This document shows, piece by piece, positions 17,349 through 25,058 of a stretch of DNA of 64,000 bases; positions within the stretch are counted from its first letter, which is position 1, and every line of letters begins with the position of its first letter. The position numbers and the translations under genes are program-made. Source of the stretch: an uncultured Lachnospiraceae bacterium (GTDB lineage: Bacteria > Bacillota > Clostridia > Lachnospirales > Lachnospiraceae). The notes beneath the pieces are model-generated. The model saw only the letters and a list, made by a program, of their open reading frames with translations. It had not been told where the DNA came from and ran no database searches. The DNA lies in NCBI GenBank assembly GCA_946414885.1, contig CAMKQH010000005.1, forward strand, positions 62,001 through 126,000. The letters are read 5' to 3'.

Positions 17349-18409
17349 ATTTGACTTTATACCTTACGGAAAATTGTAATTTGAGATGTTCGTATTGCAC
17401 GCGGGAAAAGCATGCCCATGACATGTCCAGGGAGACCGTTGAAAAAGCGGTGGCACTGGCCTTTTCGAGAGGGAAAAATGCCGGCATTTGCTTCTTTGGC
17501 GGAGAACCACTCCTCAAGAAAGACCTGATCCGTTATGCATTGGAGCTGGCGAACGAAAAATCCTGTCAGACGGGAATTCCCTTCCGCTCCAAGATCACGA
17601 CCAACGGAACGCTGATCGATGAAGAGTTCGCTTCCATTGCCAAGCGGGCAAACATGCAGATCGGCTTTTCCTTTGACGGCACGATGCAGGATGACTGCAG
17701 AAGGACAAAAGAAGGAGGAGCGACTTTTGACCTTATGGTCGAAAAGGCGCGCCTCCTTATGGAGCATGGCTGTGATACCGTTGCCATGTGCGTTGCTTCC
17801 CCGGACGCCTGTGGAAAACTCTTTGAATCCGTAAAGCTTGTCCATGATCTGGGCTTTCCTCAGATGATCATCAATCCCGCATACGGAGATAAGGTTACGT
17901 GGACCGATGAAACCTTTGAAGTGCTGCGCGGGCAGTACGACCTGATTGCAGGTTACATGATGGAACTGTACCAAAAGGGCGACAAGTTCAAAGTGGCGCC
18001 CCTTCACAACAAGATTTCCGAACTCATCAAGGGCATCAATCCGTCCAAATACTGCCATCTGGGAATCCGCCAGCTTGCGGTCGCATGGGACGGAAACCTC
18101 TATCCCTGCACGTCCTTCCTGGATAAGCCGGAGTGGTGCCTCGGAAGCGTTTATGAGGGCATTGATGAGGCGAGACGCCTGGAGATGACGAAGAGATGCT
18201 TTACGCCATCGCCCTGCAAAGATTGCGACCTGTCCGAACGATGCACGAATTCCTGCGGATGCGCCAACATCCTGAATACCGGCTCTCCGGACATGATCGC
18301 TCCCGTCCAGTGCGAGTATGAACGCATGGTGATCTCCCTTGCGGACCGGATCGGCGACGAAATGTACGCCATGGGAGCCCAAAGATTTATTGATTTCATG
18401 GGAATATAA
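17345..18409 (+). CDS. Radical SAM/SPASM domain protein, probable peptide or protein maturase
   Basis: 354 residues. The [4Fe-4S] motif CNLRCSYC (CX3CX2C) is at residues 11-18, right after the first strand (LTLYLTEN), followed by FFGGEPLL (the GGE motif) and the TTNGTLI strand. The C-terminal third has the SPASM Cys pattern: CHLGIRQ with downstream YPC, CLGSV, CFTPSPCKDCDLSERC, CGCAN and a final CEYE. SPASM enzymes bind auxiliary Fe-S clusters and usually modify peptides or proteins (thioether, C-C or other crosslinks). Flanking small proteins with shared N-termini are the likely targets. The start overlaps the previous stop. Confidence 0.9.
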   Translation: MNLTLYLTENCNLRCSYCTREKHAHDMSRETVEKAVALAFSRGKNAGICFFGGEPLLKKDLIRYALELANEKSCQTGIPFRSKITTNGTLIDEEFASIAKRANMQIGFSFDGTMQDDCRRTKEGGATFDLMVEKARLLMEHGCDTVAMCVASPDACGKLFESVKLVHDLGFPQMIINPAYGDKVTWTDETFEVLRGQYDLIAGYMMELYQKGDKFKVAPLHNKISELIKGINPSKYCHLGIRQLAVAWDGNLYPCTSFLDKPEWCLGSVYEGIDEARRLEMTKRCFTPSPCKDCDLSERCTNSCGCANILNTGSPDMIAPVQCEYERMVISLADRIGDEMYAMGAQRFIDFMGI

Positions 18410-18424
18410 AATTACGTCCTTCTT

Positions 18425-18452
18425 TAAAACCTTTTGAATTAAACTGCGTCTA
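18425..18452 (+). promoter_or_regulatory. Candidate ECF-sigma promoter before the second small protein
   Basis: TAAAAC (18425-18430), 16-base spacer, CGTCTA (18447-18452). This is close to the classic ECF pattern TGAAAC-N16-CGTC. The block AAACTGCGTCTATA, with the following GTAACAGAG, matches the region before 17118. Confidence 0.55.
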
Positions 18453-18485
18453 TATGGGTAACAGAGGAACAAGGAGGTAAACAAC

Positions 18486-18788
18486 ATGAAAATAGAGCCT
18501 AAGCGCAATTTGAGAAAACCCGCGTATGCCATTGGCATGGCAGTGCTTACGACGACCCTTCTGACCGGTTGCCCTGGAGTCAGCGTGGACGGAATGATTT
18601 CTACGCTTCCGCCGGGTGAAGAGGTTTCACAGCCCACGAGTGAGTTTGTGTTAGACGGCGACGTGCAGATGATTCCCACGGAGCCTGAAAGCATTGAACC
18701 CAGCGAAAGCGGGCAGGATACCACGGAAGAAACCACGGAAGAAACCACGGAATTATTTATTTTAGACGGCGAGACGGCTCCGGAATAG
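18486..18788 (+). CDS. Small lipoprotein-like protein, second candidate radical SAM substrate
   Basis: 100 residues. The N-terminus MKIEPKRNLRKPAYAIGM is nearly that of the 17118 product, followed by a hydrophobic stretch and a lipobox-like LLTGC (Cys at about 31). The tail is acidic and Thr/Ser/Pro-rich, with TTEETTEETTE repeats. It has two copies of a short motif: EFVLDGD near residue 56 and LFILDGE near residue 92. GGAGG precedes the ATG. It is separated from the radical SAM gene by 76 bases and has its own promoter-like copy. The repeated F-[VI]-L-D-G motif is a candidate modification site, by inference only. Confidence 0.65.
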   Translation: MKIEPKRNLRKPAYAIGMAVLTTTLLTGCPGVSVDGMISTLPPGEEVSQPTSEFVLDGDVQMIPTEPESIEPSESGQDTTEETTEETTELFILDGETAPE

Positions 18789-18816
18789 AAATCCTCTTAA
18801 AAATGACAAATGTGAA

Positions 18817-19632
18817 TCACATCAATCTTTTATAAATGTCCAGCATGCTTTCCATCTGGTACTTTAGAAGCCACGCCGCGCTGTTATACTCGGGCGTGGC
18901 TTTTATTACGCCCAGAAGGGTGGGGAAGTAGGTTTCCGTCTCGCGGATCATGCGGTAGATCTTCTCACGGCTCAGGCCCCAGGACATGGTGGTCAAGTTG
19001 TTGCAGCGGTCCAGACACTTGATGAGGGCGGCCTTCGGGTTCTTCGCAATGTTCTCATAATAGGCCTTCAGGACCTGCTCACGGTTCTTGTCCGTGGTTT
19101 CCTCGCAGGTGAGAAGACGCACCAGCTCCTTCGTGTCATCGCCGACGGGAAGGTCACTGAGCTTCCGGCCGCAGTCCTCCACCACGTCATGCAGCATGCA
19201 CGCCGCGATAACGTCATCCTCAACGATGTCCATGGACAGCGCGTGACACGCCAGGTTCAGCGGGTGATAGATATACGGAACGGTAGAGCGTTTTCGCTTT
19301 TGCCCCTCATGGGCGGTAACGGCATAATCCACGGCCTTCAATGTGTCGCGGAGCTTGAAATTCTTCGCCGTCGTCTTCACGTAGACCTTCATGTGTTCCC
19401 AGTTATAAATGGTTTCCTTTGTCTTGAAGGTGTTCTTTTTTTCCTCCACGATGGCAGACACGGACACGTCAAAAACCTCGGCGAGTCGGATCAGCTTTTC
19501 CGTATCCGGCTTATACTCATCGCGCTCCCAGGACGACACCGCCTGGAAACTGATCCCCAGCGCTTCGGCAACCTGCTCCTGCGTCAGCTTTCGTTCTTCC
19601 CTAAGGCTCTTAATGTTTGTTCCAATGCTCAT
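18817..19632 (-). CDS. XRE helix-turn-helix protein fused to a SpoT-like HD hydrolase domain
   Basis: 271 residues. Residues 1-60 are an XRE-type DNA-binding domain (SLREERKLTQEQVAEALGIS, then FQAVSSWERDEYKPD). Residues about 100-260 resemble the (p)ppGpp hydrolase domain: AVTAHEGQKRKRSTVPYIYH, then LHDVVEDC carrying the HD and ED residues, with a later KCLDRCNNL for the distal Asp. Small alarmone hydrolases are usually stand-alone or part of long RSH proteins, so a DNA-binding fusion could link alarmone turnover to transcription. It is transcribed away from the next gene; GGAGGG precedes the ATG. Confidence 0.85.
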   Translation of the reverse strand: MSIGTNIKSLREERKLTQEQVAEALGISFQAVSSWERDEYKPDTEKLIRLAEVFDVSVSAIVEEKKNTFKTKETIYNWEHMKVYVKTTAKNFKLRDTLKAVDYAVTAHEGQKRKRSTVPYIYHPLNLACHALSMDIVEDDVIAACMLHDVVEDCGRKLSDLPVGDDTKELVRLLTCEETTDKNREQVLKAYYENIAKNPKAALIKCLDRCNNLTTMSWGLSREKIYRMIRETETYFPTLLGVIKATPEYNSAAWLLKYQMESMLDIYKRLM

Positions 19633-19679
19633 CTTTCGTTCCCTCCTTACGATTTCATCATAACGGACGTCACAGCTTT

Positions 19680-19708
19680 ATTGTAGCGAGTGAGGGTTTA
19701 TTTTTCAA
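19680..19708 (-). promoter_or_regulatory. Promoter of the XRE-HD gene
   Basis: On the minus strand TTGAAA (19703-19708), 17-base spacer, TACAAT (19680-19685), about 48 bases before the ATG at 19632. Confidence 0.65.
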
Positions 19709-19715
19709 GAAATAA

Positions 19716-19732
19716 TTCAAGTTAAACTTGAA
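19716..19732. promoter_or_regulatory. Palindromic candidate operator
   Basis: TTCAAGTT-A-AACTTGAA, a perfect 8-bp inverted repeat just upstream of the -35 of the XRE-HD promoter. It could be the binding site of that XRE protein. Confidence 0.45.
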
Positions 19733-19749
19733 TACACAGAGCAAGGCAT

Positions 19750-19785
19750 AAGCCGCGCTGAAACCTTAGTTTCGGCGCGGCTTTA
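19750..19785. terminator. Hairpin terminator-like element
   Basis: AAGCCGCGCTGAAAC (19750-19764) pairs with GTTTCGGCGCGGCTT (19769-19783), loop CTTA, followed by TATTATT. Placed between two divergent genes, it may end a transcript from an upstream region now lost or act on the 20064 leader. Confidence 0.6.
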
Positions 19786-19849
19786 TTATTCTAAATGGGT
19801 TGGAAGGCTCTAGTTAAGCCTGCGTTTCCGAAAGAGCATATAACATGGG

Positions 19850-19900
19850 TTGTCAACATTAAATATGCACAATATACATCATAAATGCATATATATGCAT
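19850..19900 (+). promoter_or_regulatory. Candidate promoter with ATGCAT palindrome
   Basis: TTGTCA (19850-19855), 17-base spacer, TATACA (19873-19878). A 16-bp perfect palindrome ATGCATATATATGCAT lies at 19885-19900, where an operator would overlap the transcript start; ATGCA recurs nearby (19935). The gene at 20064 would then have a leader of about 180 bases. Otherwise nothing is recognised in 19786-20063. Confidence 0.4.
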
Positions 19901-20063
19901 ACATTAAGATTAAAATCGTGCGGTTTATGCATCTATATTAACATTTTAAATTATGGTATCAATAAAGTGTAAGTTGATAGCGCGCAAGCTTATGTAAACC
20001 GAGCAATTAGTGGTAAGGAAGGTGTATAACCAAGAGTAGACATAATACTATGAGGAGGAAAAA

Positions 20064-21353
20064 ATGAAAATTAGAAAAGCTTTTAAGAAGTTGATCTGCA
20101 TGACGTGCGCCGCACTCATGGCAGTTACGCTGATCCCCGCGCCGCCTGCAAAGGCCGCGCTGCCTAAGAACTACAAGTATACCTCTTGCCTGGATGGGGC
20201 AAATTCAAATCGCGAAATAAATGGTGGTGTTGTGGCAACTCAAAATATTCCCAATACTGGCATTCATTACATTGGTGGGTGGGTACTTTCCACACTTCCC
20301 ATTCAGTCATACGACCTTTTGATTTTAGCCGATGGTAAAACGATTAATAGCTTTAGGTCAAGCACGAAGCCGAAAGTAAATGTTTACCCTTATTTCAAAC
20401 AGTACAATTGGAACTTCGGTGGAGTGGAAGCTAGTTTCGGACAAGCAGACGGGGTTACGTATCAAACAAAAAACAGCGGGTGGTGTTTTAAAATTGACAC
20501 CAAAGATTTGCCGGTTGCTAGTACGGCTATGGTTTTTGGAAACATTACCGTCAATGGCAAAAATGAGACTATTCTCGTTGCATCCGTAGCTCTGAGAAAG
20601 AATGTTAATAATTTGGTAAACTATCTGAAAGCAGTAGGAAAAACTGTTAAAAGCGCAACATCAGCAAATCTGTTGAACTATTTCAAAATGCAGAGCAATG
20701 ACGCAAAATACACAAAGTATCTGTCGCAATGTACTATGGATACCAGTTTAGCATCAAGTTACAAAAATGAATATGAGCAAAAGAAGGAATTTTATGACTG
20801 TGTTTTAAAATATACCAAAGATATTGTTCCCAAAGCTGATGCAAATGTTGGATTAATTCTTAACACGTTGTACATTCATGCATGCTTTGAGCAAATGGCA
20901 TACGGAAACAGTAATGACAGCGTGGTAAAGGGATTTACGGATGCATTTGATAGAATTGGGGTTTGGGCCGGACCTTTTAAGCAAATATTCACGAACCATA
21001 CCATGATTATGAAGGCTGAGTATGCTTTGATGAAGGCGAGAATAGAACAAATCAAGAATATCGATTTTATGAAGGATGCTTATGCCGATTTTACTTCTGA
21101 TATGATTGCAGAAATCTACAAATATTCTTTGACAAATGATTGTGACGATTTTTGTTTACTCTATGTTGCAGCTAAAATTACAGATATTAACTTAAGAAAA
21201 AAATACTTTGACGTTCTTGACGGGAAAAACGGTTCTAGCACGAAGTATAGAAATAAAAGAATACCCAACAAATATGCAGAAAGGCTTTTCTTTTTTGAAC
21301 TGGCATATCTCGAGGGCGGAGAAGCAGCAGCATTTCCGTTACTGACCAAGTAG
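20064..21353 (+). CDS. Secreted protein of unknown function
   Basis: 429 residues with a clear signal peptide (Lys/Arg start, LICMTCAALMAVTLIPAPP, cleavage after AKA near residue 32). The exported part begins with a beta-rich section (VVATQNIPNTGIHYIGGWVL) and continues with a helical, Lys/Asn/Tyr-rich section of about 230 residues. No domain is recognised and no cell-wall anchor is present. GAGGAGG precedes the ATG. Base and codon use (AT-rich, AATGTT and TATGTT common) differs from the host-like neighbours, suggesting transfer. Followed by a terminator, so it is probably monocistronic. Confidence 0.7.
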   Translation: MKIRKAFKKLICMTCAALMAVTLIPAPPAKAALPKNYKYTSCLDGANSNREINGGVVATQNIPNTGIHYIGGWVLSTLPIQSYDLLILADGKTINSFRSSTKPKVNVYPYFKQYNWNFGGVEASFGQADGVTYQTKNSGWCFKIDTKDLPVASTAMVFGNITVNGKNETILVASVALRKNVNNLVNYLKAVGKTVKSATSANLLNYFKMQSNDAKYTKYLSQCTMDTSLASSYKNEYEQKKEFYDCVLKYTKDIVPKADANVGLILNTLYIHACFEQMAYGNSNDSVVKGFTDAFDRIGVWAGPFKQIFTNHTMIMKAEYALMKARIEQIKNIDFMKDAYADFTSDMIAEIYKYSLTNDCDDFCLLYVAAKITDINLRKKYFDVLDGKNGSSTKYRNKRIPNKYAERLFFFELAYLEGGEAAAFPLLTK

Positions 21354-21370
21354 TATTACATATTATGCGA

Positions 21371-21404
21371 ATGCCCCGGTGATTACGCATCCGGGGCATT
21401 TTTC
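21371..21404 (+). terminator. Intrinsic terminator
   Basis: ATGCCCCGG (21371-21379) pairs with CCGGGGCAT (21391-21399), followed by TTTTT. Confidence 0.85.
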
Positions 21405-21452
21405 GTATTAGCTTTTTATTCAAAAACATTGACAAACAGTACAAGTCTTGAT

Positions 21453-21665
21453 ATGTTTAAATCACATATCAGGGACTTATTCTATAACCATTTCGGTTGT
21501 CTATCCCCATATGAAAACACGTTAAAATACTGGCGGATGGCAATAGGCCGTACACTAGAACGCGAGAACACTGAGAGGGAGAGGTCAAGGGCCGAGGAAG
21601 CAGAGCGGAAATGCGCCGAACTGCAGGACGTCATAGACGGCATGAAAGCCAAAGCAGAGCCTTAA
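21453..21665 (+). CDS. Small hypothetical protein, possibly a gene fragment
   Basis: 70 codons from ATG 21453 (a TTG at 21429 is possible). The product has an N-terminal FKSHIRDLFYNHFG and a long charged coiled-coil-like end (RENTERERSRAEEAERKCAE). No good ribosome-binding site was seen. Followed by a terminator, so it may be a real small gene or the end of a lost one. Confidence 0.35.
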   Translation: MFKSHIRDLFYNHFGCLSPYENTLKYWRMAIGRTLERENTERERSRAEEAERKCAELQDVIDGMKAKAEP

Positions 21666-21686
21666 CCGGAAGCAATAGAAAGCAAT

Positions 21687-21728
21687 AGCCCCGTGGCATC
21701 AGAAAGGTGATGTCATGGGGCTTTTTTT
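21687..21728 (+). terminator. Intrinsic terminator
   Basis: AGCCCCGTGGCATCA (21687-21701) pairs with TGATGTCATGGGGCT (21708-21722), followed by a run of T. Confidence 0.85.
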
Positions 21729-21786
21729 CGTCCGTGAATAAATTGTAAAAGTTTTCTGAAATATTGGCGAAATTTGTAATAATTGA

Positions 21787-21815
21787 TTGAAAAATGTGAT
21801 GTGAAGTATTATAAT
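21787..21815 (+). promoter_or_regulatory. Strong sigma-A-type promoter for the methyltransferase-HNH pair
   Basis: TTGAAA (21787-21792), 17-base spacer, TATAAT (21810-21815), about 50 bases before the ATG at 21871. Confidence 0.75.
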
Positions 21816-21870
21816 AATAACATGGGATTGGTATATAAAAATGTAGGAAAATTAAGGGGCGCGGCGGCTT

Positions 21871-22482
21871 ATGAGCGGGCATGACACAAATCAAAAAACA
21901 ATTGATTATTATAATGCGCATGCGGAGGATTTCGCGCGGTCAACGGCGTCCGTGGATTTTCATGAGGTGCAGGATCGGTTCCTTTCGCATCTCCCGGCAG
22001 GAGCGAAGATCTTGGACTTTGGCTGCGGCGCGGGAAGGGACGCCAAATACTTTGTGGAAAAGGGCTATGAGGTCCTTGCAACGGATGGATCTGAGGAACT
22101 TTGCAAGGTGGCTGGCGGGGCAGGCATTACCGTAAGGCAAATGCTCTTTTCGGAACTGGATGAGACGGAAAGCTATGACGGTATCTGGGCCTGTGCATCC
22201 ATCCTGCATCTTTGCAGGGAAGAACTGGCGGACGACCTTCGGAAAATGATCCGGGCCGCGAAGACTGACGGATATATCTATATATCCTTTAAGTACGGGA
22301 CGTTTGAGGGATATCGCGCAGAGCGCTATTTCACCGATTTTACGGAAGAAAGCTTTGTAGATTTCATGGCGCAGTTTGACGGTATCAAGCTCGTGGAACA
22401 ATGGGTTTCATCGGACGTGCGCCCTGGCAGGAGTGAGGAAAAATGGCTGAATTCGATCCTTCAAAAACGGAATACCAACTGA
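21871..22482 (+). CDS. Class I SAM-dependent methyltransferase
   Basis: 203 residues. AKILDFGCGAGRDAKYF is motif I (SAM binding), VLATDGSEELC is motif II, and YDGIWACASILHL is the motif IV region. There is no DNA-methylase motif (no NPPY or PC). The layout resembles TehB-like small-molecule methyltransferases. Its end overlaps the HNH nuclease gene by 40 bases, so the two products are probably translated together and functionally linked. The substrate is unknown. Confidence 0.85.
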   Translation: MSGHDTNQKTIDYYNAHAEDFARSTASVDFHEVQDRFLSHLPAGAKILDFGCGAGRDAKYFVEKGYEVLATDGSEELCKVAGGAGITVRQMLFSELDETESYDGIWACASILHLCREELADDLRKMIRAAKTDGYIYISFKYGTFEGYRAERYFTDFTEESFVDFMAQFDGIKLVEQWVSSDVRPGRSEEKWLNSILQKRNTN

Positions 22483-23621
22483 ATATCAGCGGCGAGTACC
22501 ATAACACGCTCGACCTTGAAGGGTTCGCGCGGATGATGAAGGATCCCTCGTATTGCTATAAATTCTACTGGCTGGAGGCCATTGTGAAGCTGATCCTTGA
22601 GGGCGTCACCGAAACAACCTTCGATGCCGTGATCGATGAGATGATCTGCAATGCGTGGTACTCCGTGCGCGAGTTTCACGTTCACCTAAGCGGCATGCAA
22701 CTCGACGGGCAGGTGAGAGATGGCCTGGAACGCGCTATTTTGACCTTAACGGAGCTTAGCAACCTTCCGGCGAATGCATCTAAGGTAGAGATCAAAAATG
22801 CCATAAAAGAGCATAATACGACGCTTAGAAGTGCAAAGGTCCAATTGACCAACATGGTTCCCTACCGCGCGCTGGCAGGATTCTTCGACAACGTCGGCGT
22901 TGCCGTGGAATGGGAAAAGAAAACGAAATTAATCGAGAACATTGAAATCATAAATCGTGAGAGATTGCTCTTGCCCTATACGCTGGGAATGAGCAGTAAC
23001 CTCAAGAAAGAAATCCGGTTTCAAAAGCCTTGGATCGCCATGATCCAGGACAATGCGGTCGCCATCCTCGGCTGGATCCAATATGAAAAAGTAAAGTGGC
23101 TCCAGAACAATAACCCTGAGGTCCCTGGCCTGGTTTACAAGCTCATGCCGATGGATGAAAAGATGCGAAAGCTCGGCCATGTCAGAAAGCTCTGGGAAGG
23201 GATCCTTACCTTCAGCGAAGTCCGCGACGTCTTTACGGACAAGCCCGTGCAACCCAAGGAATATGACGTCGATCATTTCATTCCATGGTCCTTCGTCATG
23301 AACGACGAGCTCTGGAACCTAATGCCGATGGACTCTTCCCTGAACTCCGTAAAGAGCAACAAGCTTCCCAAGTGGGATCCGTTCTTTATCCGCTTCGTGG
23401 ATAACCAGTTCCTCATGTACCGCATGATCCATGAGAAGGATGCCATCCGGAAATTGTTTGAAGCATGTTACAGGGATAATCTGCATTCCATATGGGCTGG
23501 ACAGGAGTTGTACCGGAAAGGAAATTCCAAGGAGCAGTTTTACAACGTGCTGCAGAAGAACATGAGGCCGGTGTATGATTCCGCGAGAAGGCAAGGGTAT
23601 GAGGTGTGGGGGAAGGGATAG
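22443..23621 (+). CDS. HNH endonuclease domain protein
   Basis: 392 residues. The first 250 residues are helical and unfamiliar. The HNH (treble-clef/beta-beta-alpha metal) motif is at about residues 275-320: YDVDHFIPWSF, then LWNLMPMDSSLNSVKSNKLP, with the expected DxxH, Asn and NxxK residues. It overlaps the methyltransferase gene by 40 bases. The codon pattern is host-like. Such pairs may act in nucleic-acid defence or repair; no precise role is claimed. Confidence 0.82.
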   Translation: MAEFDPSKTEYQLNISGEYHNTLDLEGFARMMKDPSYCYKFYWLEAIVKLILEGVTETTFDAVIDEMICNAWYSVREFHVHLSGMQLDGQVRDGLERAILTLTELSNLPANASKVEIKNAIKEHNTTLRSAKVQLTNMVPYRALAGFFDNVGVAVEWEKKTKLIENIEIINRERLLLPYTLGMSSNLKKEIRFQKPWIAMIQDNAVAILGWIQYEKVKWLQNNNPEVPGLVYKLMPMDEKMRKLGHVRKLWEGILTFSEVRDVFTDKPVQPKEYDVDHFIPWSFVMNDELWNLMPMDSSLNSVKSNKLPKWDPFFIRFVDNQFLMYRMIHEKDAIRKLFEACYRDNLHSIWAGQELYRKGNSKEQFYNVLQKNMRPVYDSARRQGYEVWGKG

Positions 23622-23871
23622 GTAAACATTAAAGTGTGTTTCAAAGAAATAGCAAGCAATATCTACTGAAAAGTATAATGTTGATCAAATTACACTGATG
23701 TTCGCAAAGCAGTTCATACGGCAGTTTAAGGAATAATTAGAGTTTGCAAAGTCGGATTTGTAAAATTGTATGAGACGAAAAGTGTTGGCTCACGAGTTTT
23801 GGAAAATCTAGGTAAAAGGGACGAGTAGCGAGCGAGAATAGTATAAAGAATGGAAATGGAGGCGATGCCAT

Positions 23872-25056
23872 ATGAAAAGTCCTAACTGGTCATATGAAGA
23901 ATTAAAACTAGCGCTAGAGTTGTATTTAGATAGAGATTTCACATGGCATTCTAGAGTATCGGATTCTACATGGGAAATAGTGGCATTAAGTGAATTGTTA
24001 AAAGGGTTAGATATTTACAATTTTTCAACAGGCGTAAAGTTCAGATCTCCGTCATCTATTAGACTAAAACTGGCGAATTTTAAATCGCTGGATGAAAGAT
24101 ACAGAAAATCGGCTTTGACAAATGTAGGAAAAAATGATGTCGCAGTATGGAATAAATGTCACACGGACTATCAAGCCTTGAAAAGAGAATGTGCGGATAT
24201 TATTAAGAAGTATTATAAAAAGCAGCCTTCTGAGGAGTTAAAGCGCTATTTATTGCGTTTCGATGCTAATCTAATAGTGAGGAATCTCGCGAGCGATAGA
24301 ATTCTTGAAATAGCCAAAGAAATGCAAAATTTGACAGAAGATATTGACGACTTTGTAGTGGCTAAAACTATTAGAGATCAGTGTGATATTATTATCGCCG
24401 TAATTAATAAAAAGGAACCAATTGAAACTATTGGGGATATTAAAACTCATGCAGGAATTAATCAAGTAAGTATTAAAAATGTTGGCGAAAAAATTGGCGA
24501 GCATGTACAAAACACATTAAAAGAATTAATTGACAACAACAAATTATCACAAAAAGATATATCTAATCTCACGGATCCTAACTGGAGTAAAGATATATTA
24601 CACTTAAAATGTGCATTTTTGGTTGAAATAAGAGAAGGAATCGATAAAGATGTCCAGCTATTAGATATAAACGGTTATGTTAGATATTGGAAAACGGAGT
24701 ATGTAATTAATAACAAAAAATACTGTGCATGTAAGGAATGGTTTGAATACATGCGAAAGTATTTCGATAACTGGGTTTCTTCGTTAAAAGATGATCGATT
24801 TGAGATTGGCATAAAGGATTTTGGCAAAATTTTAGATACAATTAGTAAACTTGACAATGAGAAAGTATGTGTATCATTAAGAGATGTAAAAAGACAACTT
24901 AGTTTTATAGAAAATCTTGATAAGGTTCTTGAAGGTTTGCTGGAAAGTGGTGTAATTGCTTTTTTCCAAGATGATCATAATAAAATAATCGTAGAGGATT
25001 ATGATTTACTTTTTGAAATGAAAAAGAATCCTAAAAAATTTATTCGGAGGGGATGA
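23872..25056 (+). CDS. Defence-operon protein with restriction-enzyme-like N-terminal DNA-binding domain
   Basis: 394 residues. The start (NWSYEELKLALELYLD, then FRSPSSIRLKLANFKSLDER at about 65-85) resembles the N-terminal domain found in many HNH-type restriction endonucleases. No HNH or PD-(D/E)XK motif is visible in the remaining 300 mostly helical residues, and the end looks winged-helix-like. It may therefore be a DNA-recognition subunit. First gene of the AT-rich operon; GGAGG precedes the ATG; its stop overlaps the start region of the GHKL ATPase gene. Confidence 0.7.
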   Translation: MKSPNWSYEELKLALELYLDRDFTWHSRVSDSTWEIVALSELLKGLDIYNFSTGVKFRSPSSIRLKLANFKSLDERYRKSALTNVGKNDVAVWNKCHTDYQALKRECADIIKKYYKKQPSEELKRYLLRFDANLIVRNLASDRILEIAKEMQNLTEDIDDFVVAKTIRDQCDIIIAVINKKEPIETIGDIKTHAGINQVSIKNVGEKIGEHVQNTLKELIDNNKLSQKDISNLTDPNWSKDILHLKCAFLVEIREGIDKDVQLLDINGYVRYWKTEYVINNKKYCACKEWFEYMRKYFDNWVSSLKDDRFEIGIKDFGKILDTISKLDNEKVCVSLRDVKRQLSFIENLDKVLEGLLESGVIAFFQDDHNKIIVEDYDLLFEMKKNPKKFIRRG

Positions 25057-25058
25057 AG

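Noticed and set aside
17357..18748. 463-codon minus-strand frame opposite the radical SAM gene
   Set aside because: It mirrors the radical SAM gene and the second small gene; no family pattern.
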